Source: CAWJLS01 sp963843755 (GTDB lineage: Bacteria; Acidobacteriota; Thermoanaerobaculia; Multivoradales; DATKCC01). Taken from it: DNA of 64,000 nucleotides. The position numbers were made by a program, and so were the translations under genes. Every line of letters starts with the position of its first letter. The stretch's first letter is position 1. The DNA lies in NCBI GenBank assembly GCA_963843755.1, contig CAWJLS010000010.1:62001-126000 (forward strand). The letters are read 5' to 3'. Shown here in pieces: positions 54,927 to 62,089 of the stretch. Below the pieces are notes generated by a model that was given only the letters and a program-made list of their open reading frames with translations, was not told where the DNA came from and ran no database searches.

Positions 54927-55601
54927 ATGGTTGAGTTCGGTTCTGGGACTGAATTGAGCTACGTCGCCGTCATCGGGGATGTCGTGGGCTCGAGGCACAC
55001 GCCGGATCGAGCGGCGCTGCAACGCAAGCTGGTCCGGGAGATCGACTCGTTGAACGGTCGTTTTCGAGAAGCCTTGGTCAGCCCCCTTGGTCTGTTCAAG
55101 GGAGACGAAGTCCAGGCTTTGCTCGGCCAACCGTCGGTGGCGGTCGATCTCGTCGTCGGACTCTCCGAGAAGATCTTCCCGGAGCGGCTGTCGTTCGGTC
55201 TCGGCTATGGAGGAGTCAGTACCGAGATCCATCGTGACGTGGCGAGAACCGACGGACCGTGCTTTCATCGCGCGAGGTCCGCATTGGAGGACGCGAAGGT
55301 CGACGACTGGCTGATCGCTCGCGGGTTCGGTCCAGTAGAAGACTCGGTCCTGACCGCGCTGTTCTCCTTGATGGGGTCGATTCGGGGGCGCTGGACGGAG
55401 AAGCAGTTCGCGTACGCGAAGGCGGCACGAGCGAAGTCACAGAAGAGCGTGGCGGAAGAGTTCGACGTCTATCCCTCGACGGTAAGCCAAAGTCTGAAAG
55501 CGTCGCTGCTCAGCCAGATACTCCGTGGTGAGGACGCCGCCAAGATCCTCCTGGCAAGATTCGGTCCCAGGGCCGAATTTCATTCCGATTCACCAAAATG
55601 A
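54927..55601 (+). CDS. SatD family protein, GGDEF/cyclase-like with C-terminal HTH
   Basis: A 224-residue protein of the SatD family. The first strand YVAVIGDVVGSR carries Asp18, then a helix LQRKLVREIDSLNGRFREAL, a hairpin LGLFKGDEVQALL with Asp60/Glu61, a strand RLSFGLGYGGVST and a helix GPCFHRARSALEDAK. This order resembles the palm fold of GGDEF and class III cyclase domains, in which two Asp about 42-44 apart bind metals. Residues about 165-195 (KSQKSVAEEFDVYPSTVSQS) look like a helix-turn-helix. It ends 4 bp into the DUF3307 gene. GC is lower than in the region. The family is known; the enzymatic reading is my inference. Confidence 0.78.
   Translation: MVEFGSGTELSYVAVIGDVVGSRHTPDRAALQRKLVREIDSLNGRFREALVSPLGLFKGDEVQALLGQPSVAVDLVVGLSEKIFPERLSFGLGYGGVSTEIHRDVARTDGPCFHRARSALEDAKVDDWLIARGFGPVEDSVLTALFSLMGSIRGRWTEKQFAYAKAARAKSQKSVAEEFDVYPSTVSQSLKASLLSQILRGEDAAKILLARFGPRAEFHSDSPK
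55559..55578 (+). promoter_or_regulatory. Second copy of the TTCGG-N8-CCGAA palindrome
   Basis: ATTCGG (55559-55564), 8 bp, CCGAAT (55573-55578). The same arms and spacer length occur over the SatD promoter at 54907-54924. It lies in the last codons of the SatD gene, 20 bp before the DUF3307 start. Confidence 0.6.
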
Positions 55602-56410
55602 CCGAATTGATGGCGGTGTCCCGTCTCTCCTCTCCGGAGGTCTGCCTTCTGGTTCTCCTGTTCGCCGGCCATATCGTCGGGGACTTCCTGGTGCAGACCC
55701 GCTCGATGGTCGAGCGAAAGCACGAGATCGGCACGCTCTCGGCTCACGCAACGGCCATGGTGCTCACCCATCTCATTCTGGTCATCCCCTTCCTCCGTTG
55801 GAGCTCGAGGCCGCTCCTTCTCGCGCTGACGTTCCTGCTCCTCCTGGGAGCTCTCCATGCGCTGATCGACTACGGTAAGGTCTTGGTCAAGAAGAGGTCC
55901 GGCGGAGACTCGGTTCGACTGTTCGTTGGCGATCAGGGACTTCATGCCGCGACGATCGTCGTGGTTTGGTTTCTCTGGCGCGTCTGGCTCGGGGTGAACG
56001 TCGATGCCGGCGTGGGACCGTCCGCACCAGGCCATCTGGCCGAAATCGCTGCCTCTGCACTCGTAGTCAGTGCCTATGTCCTCAACGGCAACGCCGCCGC
56101 TGCGCTCATCAAGCTCTTCTTGAGACAATTTCCCGTCGCGGAGCTGGCGGACGCGGAAGCTCCCAGGGTGGACATTCAGCGCATGGGGAGGACGATCGGC
56201 ATCTTGGAACGCATGCTGGTGCTCTCGCTCGTCTTGCTGGCGCAATGGCAGGCCATCGGGTGGCTCTTCGCAGGTAAGACGGTGGCCCGCTTTCGCGAGT
56301 TGGACAACCGGGCGTTCAGTGAGTACTACCTCATCGGCACGCTCTCGAGCCTGCTCTTCGCCGCCGGGACCGGCGCGCTGGTTCGATTCCTCCTGACGGG
56401 CGGATTCTGA
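55598..56410 (+). CDS. DUF3307 polytopic membrane protein
   Basis: A 270-residue protein with about six membrane helices. It begins with CLLVLLFAGHIVGDFLVQTR, the DUF3307 signature (H-x3-D-x3-Q: His25, Asp29, Gln33), then His50 and His58, LHALIDYGKV (His87, Asp91) and GDQGLHAATI (Asp112, His116). Such His/Asp residues inside helices resemble those of YdjM-type membrane metal-dependent hydrolases, suggesting a buried metal site. The ATG overlaps the SatD stop by 4 nt, so the two are translationally coupled; DUF3307 and SatD are known neighbours in other genomes. Function is not established. Confidence 0.78.
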   Translation: MTELMAVSRLSSPEVCLLVLLFAGHIVGDFLVQTRSMVERKHEIGTLSAHATAMVLTHLILVIPFLRWSSRPLLLALTFLLLLGALHALIDYGKVLVKKRSGGDSVRLFVGDQGLHAATIVVVWFLWRVWLGVNVDAGVGPSAPGHLAEIAASALVVSAYVLNGNAAAALIKLFLRQFPVAELADAEAPRVDIQRMGRTIGILERMLVLSLVLLAQWQAIGWLFAGKTVARFRELDNRAFSEYYLIGTLSSLLFAAGTGALVRFLLTGGF

Positions 56411-56442
56411 GAACGAAGACTGGTCGGTCTGCGGCTCCCCCC

Positions 56443-56937
56443 CTACAACAGCTCAGGCAACGGCCGCAGCGTCTCCGCCAGCCTCCGCAGGTCCTCTTCC
56501 CCCAGATCGGTCCGCAGGCTGATCCAGAAGTCGCCTTTCTTGCCGATGGCGTAGAGGGTGTTGCCTTCGGCCCAGCGGCGGCCGTCTTCTAGGGCCGGGA
56601 AGGGGCGGGTGTCGACGGGGGTGGTGGGGCGGAGGCCGTCTTGGCGCTCTTCGAGGTAGAGGAAGTTGTCGCCGTGCCAGAAGATGGTGACTCTGGGGTG
56701 GGGGCGGCGCTCGGCGGTGATGTTGACCGGTTTCTGGCCGAGCTGTTGGGGGCGGTAGAAGGGGGTGAGCGGCGGGAAGCCGGTGTATTGGGCGACGTCT
56801 CCCAGCTCTTCGACGCTGAAGGGGCCGGAGAGCACCTGGGGGTAGAACATGGGGATGACGAGGTGGAGGACGCGGGCGGCGAGGAAGAAGCCGCCGACGA
56901 TGACCACCAGGCTGAGGAACCCCTTCAGACGACCCAT
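56443..56937 (-). CDS. Small membrane-anchored protein, DUF4367-like tail
   Basis: A 164-residue protein with one N-terminal membrane helix (GFLSLVVIVGGFFLAARVLH) and an extracytoplasmic part: PFSVEELGDVAQYTGFPPLT, HPRVTIFWHGDNFLYLEERQ, GKKGDFWISLRTDLGEEDLR. The phrase about gaining a sensible TP(x)YxP and the final beta-helix arrangement recall DUF4367-type domains found on anti-sigma factors. It overlaps the M56 peptidase gene by 13 bp, so the two are co-expressed and this may be a partner or target of the peptidase. Confidence 0.6.
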   Translation of the reverse strand: MGRLKGFLSLVVIVGGFFLAARVLHLVIPMFYPQVLSGPFSVEELGDVAQYTGFPPLTPFYRPQQLGQKPVNITAERRPHPRVTIFWHGDNFLYLEERQDGLRPTTPVDTRPFPALEDGRRWAEGNTLYAIGKKGDFWISLRTDLGEEDLRRLAETLRPLPELL

Positions 56938-57815
56938 GGCAGCACCAGGAGGAGCAGGAGGGCGGCGGCGAGGATCGAGCGCAGCGGCAGCGCCCGGTCG
57001 TCGAGGGGTAGGCGGCCGCGCAGGGTGTCGACCCGTCGGCGCAGGGCGTGGCGGGTGGCGACGTCCCGGGGGTTGGTGGCTTCGTAGATGACCAAGAGGG
57101 CGCGCACGAGCGGTTTGGGGTCGGTGCCGGCGACGGCGTCGCGGTCGCAGGCGATTTCGTGCTCCAGGCTGAAGTGGCGAAACACCCAGAGCGCTACCGG
57201 ATTGTAGAACTGGACGGCCCGCGCGAGGAATAGCAGGTGGACCCAGATCCAGCGTCCGCGCAGCCAGTGGGCGTGCTCGTGGCGGAGCACGGCGTCGAGC
57301 TCGGGTGGGCCGAGGAGCTGGAGGGCCCGGGGGGAGATGAGCAGGCGCGGGCGGCCGGGCAGGCCGGTGGTGGCGACCACGGGGCCGGGCTCGGCGACCA
57401 CGTCGACCCGCAGGTGCTCCCAACCGGGGAGGGCGCGGGCCTTTTCGCCCAGGGCGCGGGGGAGCGGGGTGCCGGCGAAGCGGAGCCGGCCGAGGGCCGG
57501 CAGGAGCTCCTGGGCGAGGGTCGCGAGGGTGGTGGCGATGGCCAGGGCGAGGGCCAGGTGGGCGAGGCGCAGCGAGCCGAAGAAGCCGTCGGGGGCGGCC
57601 CAGGGGACGAGGGGGAGCTGGAGGATGCGGGCCGAGTCCAGCCAGGCGAGCTGGTCGCGGAAGAGGGGGCCGGAGCGGCCGGGGACCGCGGCGGTGACCA
57701 GGGGAACGGTCAGCACCAGCGCCAGGAGCCGCCGCTTGGGGCGGCCGGAGGGCAGCTCCAGGTGGCGGGCCCAGGCGTAGAGCACCACCGCCGCCAGGAA
57801 CGAGTGAAGGGCCAC
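56925..57815 (-). CDS. M56-family (BlaR1/MecR1-like) membrane metallopeptidase
   Basis: A 296-residue polytopic protein. The Zn motif is HEHAH (HExxH) in DAVLRHEHAHWLRGRW, followed by a helix and the third ligand region SLEHEIACDRDAV, as in BlaR1/MecR1. Four or so membrane helices surround it; the penicillin-binding sensor of BlaR1 is absent. It therefore belongs to the sensor-less M56 group. GTG 57815 is the only standard start in frame; an in-frame CTG near 57868 would add 17 residues that read plausibly. No BlaI repressor is adjacent. It follows the cytochrome b gene on the same strand. Confidence 0.78.
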   Translation of the reverse strand: MALHSFLAAVVLYAWARHLELPSGRPKRRLLALVLTVPLVTAAVPGRSGPLFRDQLAWLDSARILQLPLVPWAAPDGFFGSLRLAHLALALAIATTLATLAQELLPALGRLRFAGTPLPRALGEKARALPGWEHLRVDVVAEPGPVVATTGLPGRPRLLISPRALQLLGPPELDAVLRHEHAHWLRGRWIWVHLLFLARAVQFYNPVALWVFRHFSLEHEIACDRDAVAGTDPKPLVRALLVIYEATNPRDVATRHALRRRVDTLRGRLPLDDRALPLRSILAAALLLLLVLPWVV

Positions 57816-57865
57816 CTCCCACAGGAAGGTGGCCCCGGGATGCTCGGTCCAGGCGGCGAGCTCGC

Positions 57866-58597
57866 TCAGGCCGTCGACTCCTCGCCCCCCGTCTTGTCCT
57901 GCGTCGTCTCGTCAGACCCGAACAGCTCTTCGTACTCCAGGGCGTGCTCGTGGTGCAGCCGGCCCTTCTCGATCTTGCCCGTGAAGATGCTGGAGTCGAA
58001 CGGGAAGACGTCGGGGTTCAGGTGGGCGCCGTAGAGGTGCCAGACCAGGATGATCAACAGGGCGAGCAGCGCCTCGTTGGTGTGCATGGTCTTGGCGGCG
58101 GGGATCAGCTCGGCAGGCAGCAGCTTCGAGACGAGGATCGGGAAGAACAGGATGAAGCCGGTGGCCACCATGATGAAGCTGCCGAAGATCAGCCCCCAGT
58201 ACTCGAACTTCTGTCGGTAGTCGTAGCGCCCGTACTTGGGCGGCTCGTCCCGGCGACCGAGATAGTAGCGCAGGCTCTCGATCGCATCGCGGAAGTCCTG
58301 GGCCGAGAACAGCATGGTCGGCTTGAACCGGTTGGCGAGGACGCCGCCGATGGCGACCGCCAGGTGGGCGATCGTCAGAACCGCGAAGACGATGCCGCTC
58401 AGGCGGTGGATCCAGCGGGCGACGAAGATGCCTCCGAGCGCGTCGACGGTCCACTGGCTGATCTCGAGCGACGGCCACTTCTGGGGCAGCCCGGTGACCA
58501 GCAGCAGGGTGAAGAGCACGATGATCGCGATGTGCTGGGTGCGGGCCCACCAGGAGAACCGCCGGACGAGGTCGTGGTCTTGGGTGTGTTCACTCAT
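57866..58597 (-). CDS. Membrane cytochrome b (formate dehydrogenase gamma/DUF4405-like)
   Basis: A 243-residue di-haem cytochrome b type protein. Helices and likely haem ligands: RRFSWWARTQHIAIIVLFTL, WIHRLSGIVFAVLTIAHLAV, YWGLIFGSFIMVATGFILFF and TNEALLALLIILVWHLYGAH, each with one or two His. The pattern (RxxHW... first helix, late WHLYGAH) is that of FdnI/PhsC-like quinol-binding cytochromes. It would pass electrons between the quinone pool and the nonahaem cytochrome c encoded just upstream (8-bp gap). GAGGTG 6 nt before ATG 58597 sets the start. Confidence 0.85.
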   Translation of the reverse strand: MSEHTQDHDLVRRFSWWARTQHIAIIVLFTLLLVTGLPQKWPSLEISQWTVDALGGIFVARWIHRLSGIVFAVLTIAHLAVAIGGVLANRFKPTMLFSAQDFRDAIESLRYYLGRRDEPPKYGRYDYRQKFEYWGLIFGSFIMVATGFILFFPILVSKLLPAELIPAAKTMHTNEALLALLIILVWHLYGAHLNPDVFPFDSSIFTGKIEKGRLHHEHALEYEELFGSDETTQDKTGGEESTA

Positions 58598-58605
58598 GGC
58601 GCACC

Positions 58606-59802
58606 TCATCGGCGGACCGTCGCCCGGACCAGGTGGAGTGTCACCTGGAGCAGCAGGCCGACGGTCACGAACGGAATGAAGATCTTGTAGAACAGCCCCA
58701 CCAGCCAGACCAGCGGAGCGTGGGAGAGCGACGGCTCGTAGTGGGAGAGCCAGGCGTCGGGGTAGTCCTGGGCGGCGCCCTGGTGGCACTTCTGGCAGGT
58801 CTGCCGCACGCGGGCCTTCATCTCCCCCTCACCGACCACGTCCGGGGACTGGATGTCGTGGACGCCGTGGCAGTCGATGCAGGTGACGACGAGCTGGCGC
58901 TCCTCGACCTTGGACGGATCGGCCAGGGTGGCGGTGACGCCGTGGAAGTCGGACAGGTAGGTGGTCGCCACCTGGGGCGAGATGTCGTACTTGCTCATCA
59001 GTTTCGCGTCGCCGTGGCAGCCGATGCAGATCTCCGGTGAGCGCAGGTGGAAGCCCGCCGTCCTCGGATCGACGATCGAGTGGGCGGTGTGGCAGTCGGC
59101 GCAAGCCGGCACGTCCTGGTTGCCCTCCTCGACCAGAGCCCTTCCGTGGACGCTCTCGGAGTAGGTCCGGTAGACGTCGTCGTGGCAGGTCGCGCAGCTC
59201 CTGGACATCATCGCCTGCTTGGCGTGCGGGTCGGTGATGTCGTGGGCGCCGTGGCAGTCGGTGCACACCGGCATCTCGTTGAACCCTTCCTTGAGGTACT
59301 CGTAGTGGATGCTCTCCAGGGTCCGGGTGTAGGTGTCGAAGTGGCACTGCTTGCAGGTGTCGTAGTGGGACAGGACGTAGCTGCGCTGGTCGGCGAAGGT
59401 GGCACCGCTCGGGTGTTCTTCGTCGGAGTCGTAGCCTTCGTGGCAGTCGGTGCAGACGAGCTCATTGCCGTGTACAGAGGTCATGAACGCGTCGGATGGA
59501 ACGTAGAGGCTCATCTCGGTGCCGTCGTCGAGGTCCATGGTGAACGACTCGTCGCCATGGCACATGAGGCAGTACTCGACGGCTTCGGGAACCTCCGGGG
59601 CGCTGGCTTCGGACCCCTGAGTCTGGTCCTGGCTCTGGTCTTGGGCCTGGGCGGGGAGCGTCGCGGCCGCGAGCGCGCCGAGCAGGAGCACGGCGAGCAG
59701 GGCGGCCTGCGCGAGGCCGACCGGACCGGAGACCGGGCCGGCGGCGTGGGACCCCGAGGAGCGTCCGGAGGAGCCGGCGCGGAACGCATGCAGCAGAGAC
59801 AT
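58606..59802 (-). CDS. Membrane-anchored nonahaem cytochrome c
   Basis: A 398-residue protein with nine CxxCH haem-binding motifs (CLMCH, CTDCH, CKQCH, CTDCH, CATCH, CADCH, CIGCH, CIDCH, CQKCH) between an N-terminal signal/anchor (about 28-52) and a C-terminal membrane helix (WLVGLFYKIFIPFVTVGLLL). Paired CH...GAHD/GVHD phrases resemble the cytochrome c7/c554-type repeats of the doubled-motif family. It is a periplasmic electron conduit; with the cytochrome b it can form a quinol oxidase or reductase module. AGGAG 8 nt before ATG 59802 sets the start. The terminal acceptor is not identified. Confidence 0.9.
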   Translation of the reverse strand: MSLLHAFRAGSSGRSSGSHAAGPVSGPVGLAQAALLAVLLLGALAAATLPAQAQDQSQDQTQGSEASAPEVPEAVEYCLMCHGDESFTMDLDDGTEMSLYVPSDAFMTSVHGNELVCTDCHEGYDSDEEHPSGATFADQRSYVLSHYDTCKQCHFDTYTRTLESIHYEYLKEGFNEMPVCTDCHGAHDITDPHAKQAMMSRSCATCHDDVYRTYSESVHGRALVEEGNQDVPACADCHTAHSIVDPRTAGFHLRSPEICIGCHGDAKLMSKYDISPQVATTYLSDFHGVTATLADPSKVEERQLVVTCIDCHGVHDIQSPDVVGEGEMKARVRQTCQKCHQGAAQDYPDAWLSHYEPSLSHAPLVWLVGLFYKIFIPFVTVGLLLQVTLHLVRATVRR

Positions 59803-59935
59803 GGTGTCTCTCCTCGTTGGTTTCGTCCGGGGGATACGCAGAACCCCGGGCCGGCGTTCCCCCTCGTCTCGCATGCGCCGGCCCGGGTCGGGGTGCGTGG
59901 ATGGTTCGGACGGTCTGGCCGAGAGCCGGGACGGC

Positions 59936-60358
59936 TCAGGAGATCTCGTCCTCGTCCTTTTCGAGCTCTTCGCGGACCTCGTCGGCCCACCGGTCCTCGT
60001 GCTTCTCGGCCTTCTCGCGCTCCTTGCGGGCCTTGCCGCGGCTCAGGAAGGCGCGGGCGGGCTGCCAGGCGGGACGCAGCAGGGTGGCGCTCCAGACGCC
60101 GAGCTCACGGACCAGGCTGCCGACCTTCTGCAGGGCCACCGCGCCGAGCATCACGAAGCCGACGAGGGGCAGGAAGATGACGTAGGCGAGGCCGAGCATC
60201 GGGGCCGCGGCCAGCAGGGCCAGGGCGGGCACCCGCCAGTAGGTGCGCTCGGGGCCGCCGGGAAGGTGACCGTTGTCGTCCATCGATTTGAAGCTGAGCT
60301 CTTTGGCGCAGAAGTAGATTCCGGGTTCGACTTTCTGGTTTCCGTAGTAGCGGGTCAT
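59936..60358 (-). CDS. Small membrane protein heading the cytochrome operon
   Basis: A 140-residue protein beginning MTRYYGNQKVEPGIYFCAKE. Two membrane helices lie at about 45-62 and 65-80 (VPALALLAAAPMLGLAYVIF, LPLVGFVMLGAVALQKVGSL), followed by a charged coiled C-terminus (GKARKEREKAEKHEDRWADE). No family name is recognised, but its position directly before the nonahaem cytochrome gene on the same strand suggests an assembly or anchoring part of the same complex. GGGAGG 7 nt before the ATG. Confidence 0.65.
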   Translation of the reverse strand: MTRYYGNQKVEPGIYFCAKELSFKSMDDNGHLPGGPERTYWRVPALALLAAAPMLGLAYVIFLPLVGFVMLGAVALQKVGSLVRELGVWSATLLRPAWQPARAFLSRGKARKEREKAEKHEDRWADEVREELEKDEDEIS

Positions 60359-60935
60359 GGCGTGCCTCCCGTGGTGTCTTGGTTCGTCTCTCGGTTCTTT
60401 CGTCTCCCCATCACGGCTTCAGAATAGGGGTCCGGAGGCCGGGTGTAACTCGGGCAAATGCCCTAGATTCGGCCGGGAGGGACCTGAACTGTCGGCGAGG
60501 GATGACGGAGGAGCGGCCGGGAGGTTGACCGAGGGCACGGGAGGGGGGTTCGCTGCCCTCCGGCGGGCGGGCCGGGCGGCCGGCGGCACCGGGACGCCGC
60601 GCGTCGGTTGCCGGTTGGGGGTTCAGCGCGCGGCTCGGCATGGTCCGCGTGGGACCTTTCTGGCGCGCGATCGCTCGCGCGGACGCGGCCCATGACGCCC
60701 TCTCCGCCGGCCGCTCGGCCCGCCCTCGGGCTCGCCCGTCCCTCTGGGCGGTCGTCGGCTCAGCCTCGCATCCACCCGCCGGGAGGGGCGCGGTCGGTTC
60801 ACCTTCTCCCTCGTCTGACATGGCGCACCGGTCGGCTCAACCTCGCGTCCGTCTGCCAGAGATGACCGGCGGGACGGTGGCGGCGGCCTCCCGGCGTGTG
60901 GGAGGGGGGGGGCGACGGCTCGGTGCTCGGCGGGC
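60359..60935. other. 577-bp gap upstream of the cytochrome operon
   Basis: No convincing gene. It must contain the promoter of the cytochrome operon; an AT-richer part around 60410-60470 is the only likely place, but no clear -10/-35 pair is seen. It also holds the third palindromic repeat copy (60589-60638). Several long frames cover it, all with low-complexity Arg/Pro/Gly translations. Confidence 0.6.
60589..60638. repeat. Dispersed palindromic repeat, copy C
   Basis: Starts CCGGGACGCCGCGCGTCGG, ends CAGCGCGCGGCTCGG. It differs from copy B at few positions and has the same inverted ends GCCGCGCG/CGCGCGGC. Flanking GC-rich arms like those of copy A are present only in imperfect form. Confidence 0.7.
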
Positions 60936-62042
60936 TCAACGTTCGGGGTCGAGCAGGGCGATGCGCTGGTGGGGGAGGTCGAAGACGACGGTCAGGCCTT
61001 CGAGGAGGCCGCGGCCGAGGATGCCGTCGACGGCGGCGAGGGCGCTACGGCTGCCGAACAGGTCGGTGCGGACGGTGGCCGGGACGTCGTCGAACGCGCG
61101 CTCTCCGAGGGCGAAGCGGGGGATGCGGGTGGTGCCGACGGAGACGGCGCCGGTCAAGGTGATCTGTTTGGCGTGGGTGGGGGAGTCCGCGGCGGCGAGG
61201 CCGGCCTCTCGGGCGAAGCGGCTGTCCAGGATCAGGCTCCCCGCGGTGCCGGTGTCGACCAGGAAGAGGGCCCGTAGGGCAGACGGCTGGGGGGTCTCGC
61301 CGCTCGCCCCGGGATCGGCGTGGCCGGGTGCGGTGGCTGCCGGGTCCCGGTGGGCGGTCACGTGGACGACGACGGTGGGCCGGCGGTCGATCGTCCGGAG
61401 CGGCTGCCAGGAGCCGCGCGGCAGCCGGTAGGTCGACGGGTCGTGGAGCAGCACACGGTCGCCGCGACCCACAGGGTCAGAGGCGGCACGGTACCGGATC
61501 TCGACCACCGCGTTGGCGAACGCCTGGTAGCCGGCGAACCCGGCCAGCTCGACGCCGAGCGCCTCGCGCAAGGTGGCGAGCCGGTCCCAGCTCGCCGCGG
61601 CCACCAGGACCTTGTCGAGCTCCAGCGGCCCCAGTCCGACCTGCTGCGCCAGGTGGAAGCTCACCCGGATATCGCGCTCGGCGAAACCCTCGCCGACCAC
61701 CGGTAGGTGCAGCGTCTTCGCCGTCCGCCGGGCGATCAGGAGGTTCGCCGAGCCGCTGTCCAGCAGCAGCCAGCCGCTGTCGTGGCCGTTGATCGTGCCG
61801 CGGACCAGAGTCACGCCGGCGCCGTCCGGCGAGAAGACCGTCTGGGAGGGGACGTCACCGGGCAGCCCCGGGAGCCACTGGACCTGGGGCTCGGGCGGCA
61901 CCCGCGGCGGCAGGATCGAGCGGCAGGCGCCGAGCCAGAGGAGGGGGGCGAGGAGGACGAGTAGGCCGGTCGTCAGGACGATCGGGCCGCGTGCCGAGCG
62001 GGCCCGTCCGGCGGCTCCGGACGTCGAGTGCGTCTGCGCCAT
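60936..62042 (-). CDS. Lipoprotein with two retropepsin-like aspartic-protease lobes
   Basis: A 368-residue protein. An N-terminal hydrophobic helix ends in a lipobox-like LGAC (residues about 24-40). Two Asp-Ser/Thr-Gly motifs occur: WLLLDSGSANLLIARRTA in the first half and ALFLVDTGTAGSLILDSRF in the second, each followed by strands of a retropepsin-like lobe; the second also ends with GILGRGLLEGLTVVFD. A single chain with both catalytic Asp would act like a pepsin-type enzyme rather than a homodimer. It faces the periplasm as a lipid-anchored protein. It is divergent from the NuoEF gene (47 bp). Confidence 0.75.
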   Translation of the reverse strand: MAQTHSTSGAAGRARSARGPIVLTTGLLVLLAPLLWLGACRSILPPRVPPEPQVQWLPGLPGDVPSQTVFSPDGAGVTLVRGTINGHDSGWLLLDSGSANLLIARRTAKTLHLPVVGEGFAERDIRVSFHLAQQVGLGPLELDKVLVAAASWDRLATLREALGVELAGFAGYQAFANAVVEIRYRAASDPVGRGDRVLLHDPSTYRLPRGSWQPLRTIDRRPTVVVHVTAHRDPAATAPGHADPGASGETPQPSALRALFLVDTGTAGSLILDSRFAREAGLAAADSPTHAKQITLTGAVSVGTTRIPRFALGERAFDDVPATVRTDLFGSRSALAAVDGILGRGLLEGLTVVFDLPHQRIALLDPER

Positions 62043-62089
62043 CGACGAACAGTAGCAGCCGGCGCCGCGTGCTACGATTTCCGACCGAG

